A DNA stretch of 6,919 nucleotides from an uncultured Collinsella sp. GTDB taxonomy: Bacteria > Actinomycetota > Coriobacteriia > Coriobacteriales > Coriobacteriaceae. The position numbers were made by a program, and so were the translations under genes. The notes below the pieces were generated by a model. That model saw nothing but the letters and a program-made list of their open reading frames with translations, was not told where the DNA came from and made no database searches. This document shows positions 1 through 4,303 of this stretch, in pieces; the stretch's first letter is position 1, and every line of letters begins with the position of its first letter. The stretch is taken from assembly GCA_902491135.1 (NCBI GenBank), contig CABUGR010000051.1:1-6919 (forward strand), in the 5' to 3' direction.

Positions 1-214
1 GCTCGGCAACGCGAATCACCGAACCGCGAGCGCGAACCGTAACCTCGACGATTGCCGGGTTGGGGTTCGAGGGGTTCTTCTCATAGCGAAGTACGACGTC
101 GACCGTCATGGGCTCGATATCGAAAACCTTGAGCGCCTCGCCGATCTTCTCATCCACATGCGCACGCAGAGCATCGGTTACCGTCGTCTTGCGTCCAGAA
201 ACCTTGATATCCAT
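1..214 (-). CDS. hpf: Ribosome hibernation promoting factor (HPF/RaiA family), N-terminal part, cut by window edge
   Basis: HPF binds the 30S subunit in the decoding region, blocks mRNA and tRNA binding in stationary phase or stress, and in its long form drives 70S dimerisation into 100S particles. The visible 71 residues begin MDIKVSGRKTTVTDALRAHV and continue with DEKIGEALKVFDIEP and VDVVLRYEKNPSNPNP. This matches the start of the S30AE/HPF beta-alpha-beta-beta domain: the opening DIxxxGR, the helix with V-x-E/D-K-I, and a strand followed by an NPxxNP turn. The start is the ATG at 214-212, preceded by a TTGGAG Shine-Dalgarno (226-221) with a 6-nt spacer. The C-terminal part, including any dimerisation domain, lies outside the window, so long versus short form cannot be decided. 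No confident sigma-70 promoter is visible upstream, although the terminator at 437-465 makes an independent promoter in 215-436 likely. Confidence in the family is high. Confidence 0.93.
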   Translation of the reverse strand, partial: MDIKVSGRKTTVTDALRAHVDEKIGEALKVFDIEPMTVDVVLRYEKNPSNPNPAIVEVTVRARGSVIRVAE

Positions 215-335
215 ACGTGGCTCCAATCTGCCTCGGGGACTTACTGTACTGGCTATGTACCCATTGCCGTGCATTTAATCACGCGGATTCCCAAAGACCC
301 GAATAACGATTGCTTGATACCGCATACCGAAGTCT

Positions 336-359
336 CGCACTTTTCTGTGGCAAAGTGCG
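336..359. other. Perfect 8-bp inverted repeat upstream of hpf
   Basis: CGCACTTT (336-343) and AAAGTGCG (352-359) form an 8-bp perfect stem with an 8-nt loop, 122 to 145 bases upstream of the hpf start. It is followed by no T-run on either strand, so it is unlikely to be a simple intrinsic terminator. It could be an operator or a hairpin in the hpf 5' leader, and nothing in the sequence decides which. The rest of 215-436 shows no ORF that I can support. Confidence 0.4.
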
Positions 360-430
360 CTATGGGAGGGCGACGGCGACTTAAGTTTTGCACCTAAAAA
401 ACGTCTTTGACCTGCTGGTTTTATGGAAAC

Positions 431-465
431 GAAAAAGCCGGGCTCCCCTGTTGGGAAAGCCCGGC
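431..465 (-). terminator. Rho-independent terminator of the solute-binding protein gene
   Basis: Read on the minus strand, GCCGGGCT (465-458) pairs perfectly with AGCCCGGC (444-437), giving an 8-bp GC-rich stem, and the loop region adds further GGGA/CCCC pairing. The stem is followed at once by TTTTT (436-432). It lies about 70 bases after the stop codon of the lipoprotein gene and before hpf, so it separates the two transcripts. Confidence 0.88.
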
Positions 466-488
466 AATGCGTGTTGAAACCGTGAAGA

Positions 489-516
489 GGCGTCTCTCCT
501 AGCGCATAGGAGACGC
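489..516. other. Hairpin just downstream of the lipoprotein stop codon
   Basis: GGCGTCTC-TC-CT (489-500) pairs with AGGAGACGCC (507-516) around a 6-nt loop, giving a 10-bp stem broken only by a 2-nt bulge. It starts 15 bases after the stop codon of the lipoprotein gene. No T-run follows on the minus strand. It may act with the terminator at 431-465 or protect the mRNA 3' end; this role is inferred. Confidence 0.5.
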
Positions 517-531
517 CACCCCTAGCAATAA

Positions 532-1524
532 CTAGCTATTGAGCTTGTTAATGTCGTCGTCGGTGATAGTGCCCTCCTGGCCGGACGACTTATCCTCGGA
601 GGTTGCACCCTCGCCGCTCGAATCGGAGGATGCGGACTCGCTGGATCCGGTGTCGGTCGACTGCACGTCGGCGCCCGAGACCGTCTTGGTGGTGAGGTCA
701 TAGGGCATCGTGCCGTACCAGACGGAGTGGACCGCCTCGAGCGTGCCATCGACCGTGATACCGTCGAGGGCATCGCTCACGGCACGGCATAGCTCGTCGT
801 TGGCCGCGAGGCCCGCGACGCCGAGCGTCGAGGGTGTCTCGAGCGCGCCGACGTAAGAGATCTGGCTCATCAGGCGCGCAAGGTAGCCGCCGGCCGTGGA
901 ATCGCAAATCACGTAGTCGATCTCGCCGGACTCGAGTGCCTCAAAGCACTCGTTGATGTTGGAAAAGGTCTTTTGGTTGGCCGTGATGCTCTGCTTGGCG
1001 AGCGCTTCCTGCGAGGCCGAAGAGGTCTGAACGCCCAGGGTAGCGGCGTTAAGCGTTTCGGTGGAAACGCTCAGCGACTCGCCGTCGCTCGTCTTTCCGA
1101 ACACTGCCGCAGCGTCGTACAGGCAAGTACCAAGCGTGCTGATGTCACCATCCGTGGAATTGATGTCGCCAATGAAGATGTCGGCCTTTTTGTCGCCAAG
1201 CGCGGAATCGGCAGAAGACGCATCGACGAAGGCAACCTTGAGGCCCATACGGCTTGCAAGGGCGCGGGCAGCATCGACCGCGTAGCCCGTGAGGTTACCA
1301 TCGGCGCCCTGCATGGCCTGCGGGGCATCGGAGGTATCGAGGGCAACCGTCAGGGTACCGGGAGTGACCAGGGCATCGTCCGACACCGCCGGCGTGACGG
1401 TCTCGCGCTCGATCTGGTCAATCGTGGGCGTCGTGAACGTGGACAGCGGGTTGAACGCGCATCCGCTCAAGCCCAATACGGCAATGACCGCCGCGGTCCC
1501 AGCACCTAACCGAGCCGCATGCAT
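532..1524 (-). CDS. Family-3 extracellular solute-binding lipoprotein (amino-acid ABC-transporter type)
   Basis: A 330-residue lipoprotein expected to be anchored outside the membrane and to present a small solute, usually an amino acid, to an ABC permease. Residues 1-21 form a signal peptide ending in the lipobox LSGC with Cys22 as the lipidated residue. The fold of family SBP_bac_3 follows: LTVALDTSDAPQAMQ (58-72), DGNLTGYAVDAARALASRMG (75-94, where G-F/Y-x-V-D is the family pattern), ADIFIGDINSTDGD (114-127) and ALESGEIDYVICD (196-208). The last 40 or so residues are a Ser/Thr/Glu/Asp/Gly-rich tail. I chose the ATG at 1524-1522 because GAGGGG precedes it by 7 nt. The ATG at 1542-1540 is an alternative giving six more residues. 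Oddities: the usual T-x-E-R motif, whose Arg holds the ligand carboxylate, is absent, and the mature domain has four cysteines (134, 193, 207, 246). No permease or ATPase gene is adjacent. The ligand is unknown. Confidence 0.87.
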   Translation of the reverse strand: MHAARLGAGTAAVIAVLGLSGCAFNPLSTFTTPTIDQIERETVTPAVSDDALVTPGTLTVALDTSDAPQAMQGADGNLTGYAVDAARALASRMGLKVAFVDASSADSALGDKKADIFIGDINSTDGDISTLGTCLYDAAAVFGKTSDGESLSVSTETLNAATLGVQTSSASQEALAKQSITANQKTFSNINECFEALESGEIDYVICDSTAGGYLARLMSQISYVGALETPSTLGVAGLAANDELCRAVSDALDGITVDGTLEAVHSVWYGTMPYDLTTKTVSGADVQSTDTGSSESASSDSSGEGATSEDKSSGQEGTITDDDINKLNS

Positions 1525-1866
1525 CAAGCTGCCCCTCACCATGTCCACTACCCTGCCTTCTGTGTCGTATACAATCCGTGCGTTGCGCGGAATAACGGGT
1601 GTTCCCACCAGCTGACCTGGTATTTGACCCCACACTTGCGCACCGGGGTGTTTGCTCGGGAGGCCGTAGCCACCTTCACGACTGGCCCGCTCGCCCGCGA
1701 GGCGGTATTGCCCCAAAGAAAGTAGAACGGACGGTGCGGCTTACATCTAGGACGCGCCATGATCGCGCCGCGCGCACGCGGTCGCTTACGTGGATCCCTT
1801 TGACCGCGTCTGTCTTGGACTAGGATGGACATTTCGTCCGTCCGCAACCACAGCCTGGCAGGAACG
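1525..1866 (-). promoter_or_regulatory. Long structured 5' leader of the lipoprotein gene
   Basis: If transcription starts about 7 nt after the TATAAT box, the lipoprotein mRNA has a leader of about 340 nt. Hairpins visible in it include GGACGGAC/GTCCATCC (1843-1823, one mismatch), a perfect 8-bp pair ACGCGGTC/GACCGCGT with an 18-nt loop (near 1808-1775), CCGC-C-TCG/CGAGCGG (near 1705-1686) and ACCAG/CTGGT (near 1621-1607). I could not match it to any riboswitch, T-box or ribosomal-protein leader whose core motifs I know. The leader also holds an open frame ending at 1548, five bases before the 1542 ATG. A weaker promoter-like TGTATACG lies near 1575-1568, so part of the leader may be bypassed. 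Regulation by this leader is inferred. Confidence 0.35.
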
Positions 1867-1872
1867 TAGCGC

Positions 1873-1901
1873 ATTATAGCTAAGTTCAAGCTAAAGTTTA
1901 A
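1873..1901 (-). promoter_or_regulatory. Sigma-70-type promoter for the lipoprotein gene
   Basis: On the minus strand a perfect -10 box TATAAT (1878-1873) lies 17 bp from a partial -35 box TTAAAC (1901-1896). The predicted start is near 1866. The spacer carries an inverted repeat TAGCT-N7-AGCTA (1877-1893) overlapping the -10 edge, which could be an operator. The AT-rich box stands out in GC-rich surroundings. The stretch 1902-1976 upstream shows nothing else I can support. Confidence 0.6.
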
Positions 1902-1976
1902 GGTTAGGGGCGTCATTCGCACCGTGAGCACAGATTTTGCAGGTCGGAGCGGACTATTCGTGCCCCCATGAAGCCC

Positions 1977-2021
1977 GGAGCTCCCCTACGGGGAGCTCCG
2001 TGGCACCCGTCTCAGGGTGCC
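1977..2021. terminator. Tandem GC-rich hairpins, possible T-poor terminator
   Basis: GGAGCTCCCC (1977-1986) and GGGGAGCTCC (1990-1999) form a perfect 10-bp stem with a 3-nt loop. Only two bases later GGCACCC (2002-2008) and GGGTGCC (2015-2021) form a perfect 7-bp stem with a 6-nt loop. Neither is followed directly by a good T-run on the minus strand. They lie between the hypothetical gene and the lipoprotein promoter, where a terminator would be expected. They abut the 217-bp inverted-repeat element and may be part of a dispersed repeat instead. Confidence 0.4.
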
Positions 2022-2022
2022 G

Positions 2023-2239
2023 TGTGCAAAAAACGGCAAATATGAGTACTGCTACCAATTTAGTAGCAGCGTTTTTCCGCCCCACGAGCCCTTTTTGAGT
2101 TCCGTACAGCCCGCTTGGCGCCAAGATATTCCACATTCGTTTATTATCTCTTCACTGAATCCAGATTTTCGGCTCAGGTTTCTCTGTTTTTCCTGTCACT
2201 AATCTAGTAACAGTACTCATATTTGCCGTTTTTTGCACA
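2023..2239. repeat. 217-bp element bounded by two inverted 47-nt hairpin modules
   Basis: The outer 29 bases (2023-2051 and 2211-2239) are perfect inverted copies beginning TGTGCAAAAAACGGC and ending ATGAGTACTG. The similarity extends inward to 47 nt (2023-2069 and 2193-2239) with 41 of 47 positions identical. The inner 21 nt of each module fold into a hairpin: CTGCTAC/GTAGCAG with a 7-nt loop on the left, and CTGTTACT/AGTGACAG on the right (read on the minus strand). The fourth base pair changes from C-G to T-A, a compensatory change. A 12-bp perfect palindrome CTTGGCGCCAAG (2114-2125) sits near the centre. The left hairpin is followed by TTTTT (2072-2076) on the plus strand. There is no ORF of note inside, and the interior is visibly more AT-rich than the genes around it. 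No target-site duplication is evident at the flanks. It could be a MITE, a REP/BIME-like pair, or a bidirectional regulatory structure. Confidence 0.75.
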
Positions 2240-2273
2240 GAGCATATAACAAACCCCCTATAAAGCCATAGTT

Positions 2274-3383
2274 TTACGCCGGCTTGAGCCCAAAGCACGC
2301 TCGGAGCGTATTCAGCAGAGCATCTTGCCTCTTTCGACGCGCCTCTACGCGATTCTGATATCGCTTACCCATGCGTTGGTAAATGCGCCATGCGAGCGCT
2401 TCCATCGCTTCCATGTCGCAGAGCATTTCGTTGTTGACCGTCGCAACCTCGATTCCCATAGTGATCAAGCCCGTGTTGCGTTTTTCATCATGGACACGTC
2501 CCCTCCGGGAGGAATGACCCAGCTCGCCGTTGTATTCCAGGTCAAACCGGGCTGCTTCCTGATACGCATCGCAAACTGCATGCGGCATCCCCGAGATTGC
2601 CTGCGCGCGGTCATCGAACTCGATCTTGTAGTCGGTCTTAAAGGGACCGCAGGCAAATCCGCCATAGGAAAACGGAAGCGAAAACATGGCAAGCATGATG
2701 CACTCCATGGGTGAGCGCAGGTTTTCTGAGAGGTAGGGACACAGGCGTAGCAGTTGTTTGGCCGCACTCCCCTTGCATGCCGCAAGGTAATCTGCCAGGC
2801 GATCGGGCGTCAGCACCGGCTCGACTTCAAAGTAGCCCACGTCTGCCGGTTGGTCCTTGTCCTTTGCAAGTCTATTCGCAACAGGCGAGGTATAGGGAGG
2901 CAGATACTTCCCGCGATCGCTTAGTGAAATCTTGGAACACAGTTCCTGGGCCAGGGCAAACGCCTGGATACAGCCGACCTCGCGGGCGACGGCAACACAA
3001 AGGGCCTCGGGAGATAGGCTGTACACCCCCGGTTCCACCTCTAGAATCGAGCCGGCAGGCAACCCGGAGCACACGGACCAGCCCACACCAGGCATGCGGC
3101 GGCGCTGCGCCGCAGATCCCACCAGCAAGCACAGATCTTCTTGCACCTCGCCGCTTTTGGCTCCAATTCGCACCAGGTCGGGAAGATAGATATCCTCGGT
3201 CGAAGGCGATGACGTACACAGCACGCGGCGCTCTTCATCGGGATTGAGGTCCTTCCAGCCGATGTAGCCCATCTGCCGGCGCTCGGCTCGAATCATGCGC
3301 AACGCCGAGGCGCCCGTCAGGATCACGGAAGCCGCTAGCTGCTCTTTTGTCGGTCTGTTGCACTGCCTGATTGTTACCGCCAC
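2274..3383 (-). CDS. Conserved-looking hypothetical protein with AbiEi-like middle and endonuclease-like C-terminus
   Basis: I do not recognise a named gene. The 369-residue product resembles a type common in Coriobacteriia. An N-terminal part is followed by LPAGSI (108-113) and GVYSLSPEALCVAVARE (119-135), a pattern seen in AbiEi-type antitoxin/regulator proteins. A helical stretch SPMECIMLAMFSLPFSYGGF (224-243) comes next. The C-terminal segment has D272, DLEYNGELGH (281-290), D299-x-x-R302 and MGIEVATVN (309-317). This is the order expected of a Vsr/DUF559-like PD-(D/E)XK fold, although the catalytic lysine is not clear. Residues 338-369 are basic. I prefer the GTG at 3383-3381, since AGGGG lies 8 nt before it and it follows the comF stop by 11 bases. 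TTG at 3401 or GTG at 3392 would add six or three residues and overlap comF. The close spacing suggests one operon with comF. DNA binding or cleavage is inferred, not shown. Confidence 0.78.
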   Translation of the reverse strand: MAVTIRQCNRPTKEQLAASVILTGASALRMIRAERRQMGYIGWKDLNPDEERRVLCTSSPSTEDIYLPDLVRIGAKSGEVQEDLCLLVGSAAQRRRMPGVGWSVCSGLPAGSILEVEPGVYSLSPEALCVAVAREVGCIQAFALAQELCSKISLSDRGKYLPPYTSPVANRLAKDKDQPADVGYFEVEPVLTPDRLADYLAACKGSAAKQLLRLCPYLSENLRSPMECIMLAMFSLPFSYGGFACGPFKTDYKIEFDDRAQAISGMPHAVCDAYQEAARFDLEYNGELGHSSRRGRVHDEKRNTGLITMGIEVATVNNEMLCDMEAMEALAWRIYQRMGKRYQNRVEARRKRQDALLNTLRACFGLKPA

Positions 3384-3394
3384 ACGAATCACCC

Positions 3395-4201
3395 CTACCA
3401 AACGCGTGCGATAGCGAGGCCATCAACGGCCGCGGCACCGGCGCGTTTGAGTTCCGCCGAAGCCGCTGCCATCGTCGCACCCGTGGTGATAACGTCGTCG
3501 ATAAGCAGCAGGTGCTTGCCCCGCACATCCTCAACGGTCTCGTACATGCCTCGGGCACGTTCACGGCGTTCTTCACGACCGAGTTCACGCTGGTCGCCAT
3601 GGCCGTACTTAACGAGGGCGTCGAGCAGAGGAACACCCGACAGCTCGCAAAATGGGCGCGCGATGGCTTCCATATGATCGAAGCCGCGCCGCCGAAACGC
3701 CGCCGCCGTCGCGGGCACAAACACCACTGCATCGGCGCCGGACAACACACCGCCTAAGCGTTCGGGCGCCGCGACCTGGGCATGCAAGGCGGTGTCGTAT
3801 AGCAGCTCTGCCAGATACGGCGCCAGGCGTCGCTCGCCTGCGTCTTTGTACGCTTTAATGATCCGCGGCAGCGGATGCGTGTAAACGGCACATGCCAGGC
3901 ACCGGTCGAGAGCTTCGGCCATCGCCGAGGACGCACCCTCGACCGAGCACTCGGTGCACAGCAAGTCTCCAAACGGGGCGCCGCATCGAGTGCAGCTATG
4001 CCGCGGGTCGATGAGCGCAAGCGCCGCCAAGCAGTCTTGGCAAATAAGCGCACCGGCGCGCTCGCAGCCGGCGCATCGCGTGGGCGACAACGCCTCAAGC
4101 GCCTCGTGCGCCGCCCGCTCGGCAAACGGTAGCAATTCGTCCGCAAACGGTAGGATGCCGGCACCTTGCAGGCATCCCAACACATTCAAATGTCTCTTCA
4201 C
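3395..4201 (-). CDS. comF: ComF family phosphoribosyltransferase-like protein
   Basis: A 268-residue ComF/ComFC-type protein, the family linked to DNA uptake during natural transformation in Gram-positive bacteria and widely conserved also in non-competent species. It is cytoplasmic. The N-terminal third carries four CxxC pairs (C43/C46, C54/C57, C70/C73, C82/C85), as expected for two zinc-ribbon halves. The type I phosphoribosyltransferase part follows: CLACAVYTHPLPRIIKAYK (101-119), VPATAAAFRRRGFDH (162-176), a QRELGREERRERARGMY segment (204-220) and the PRPP loop LLLIDDVITTGAT (231-243). The length is normal for the family. The start is the GTG at 4201-4199, supported by a strong Shine-Dalgarno GGGAGGG 7 nt upstream, which is paired inside a 12-bp hairpin. 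It follows ricT by 102 bases and is followed closely by the hypothetical gene. Whether this organism is competent cannot be told from the window. Confidence 0.93.
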   Translation of the reverse strand: MKRHLNVLGCLQGAGILPFADELLPFAERAAHEALEALSPTRCAGCERAGALICQDCLAALALIDPRHSCTRCGAPFGDLLCTECSVEGASSAMAEALDRCLACAVYTHPLPRIIKAYKDAGERRLAPYLAELLYDTALHAQVAAPERLGGVLSGADAVVFVPATAAAFRRRGFDHMEAIARPFCELSGVPLLDALVKYGHGDQRELGREERRERARGMYETVEDVRGKHLLLIDDVITTGATMAAASAELKRAGAAAVDGLAIARVW

Positions 4202-4204
4202 GAC

Positions 4205-4240
4205 ACAACCCTCCCTACGCTCGATCGCAGGGAGGGTTGT
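4205..4240 (-). promoter_or_regulatory. 12-bp hairpin occluding the comF ribosome binding site
   Basis: ACAACCCTCCCT (4205-4216) and AGGGAGGGTTGT (4229-4240) are a perfect 12-bp inverted repeat with a 12-nt loop. On the minus-strand mRNA the second arm (4216-4205) contains the comF Shine-Dalgarno GGGAGGG, and the stem ends 3 nt before the GTG start. No T-run follows on either strand, so it does not look like an intrinsic terminator of ricT. The expected effect is that comF is translated poorly until the stem opens. A weaker 5-bp hairpin ACCCC/GGGGT lies upstream at 4258-4276. Confidence 0.65.
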
Positions 4241-4303
4241 TGATTCAGCGCTATGGTACCCCGACGCGTTTGGGGTCAGGCAGGTTAAATCCGTTTGCGG
4301 GCG

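Noticed and set aside
973..1509. A 178-codon plus-strand open frame antisense to the lipoprotein gene
   Set aside because: The minus-strand frame encodes a recognisable lipoprotein over the same bases, and this frame has no domain or ribosome binding site of note.
1600..1640. Possible T-box-like stretch (GGTGGGAAC ... CCGCG) in the lipoprotein leader
   Set aside because: The conserved antiterminator core with UGGN next to ACCGCG is not intact, and no specifier loop or terminator alternative could be found.
1680..1700. Short match on the minus strand (AGCGGGCCAGTC) to a segment of E. coli 6S RNA as I remember it
   Set aside because: The matching opposite strand of 6S RNA and the closing stem are absent, and a 12-base match in GC-rich DNA can arise by chance.
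532..1716. Longer version of the lipoprotein starting with TTG at 1716
   Set aside because: It would put the signal peptide and lipobox about 85 residues from the N-terminus, whereas the start at 1524 puts the lipobox cysteine at residue 22 with a good Shine-Dalgarno.
2049..2076. Plus-strand intrinsic terminator formed by the left module hairpin and TTTTT
   Set aside because: The 7-bp stem and T-run are real, but no plus-strand gene lies upstream, so a terminator role is not supported. It is described as part of the repeat element.
1954..2136. A 60-codon minus-strand open frame over the hairpins and the left repeat module
   Set aside because: It is made almost entirely of inverted-repeat sequence and has no Shine-Dalgarno or recognisable product.
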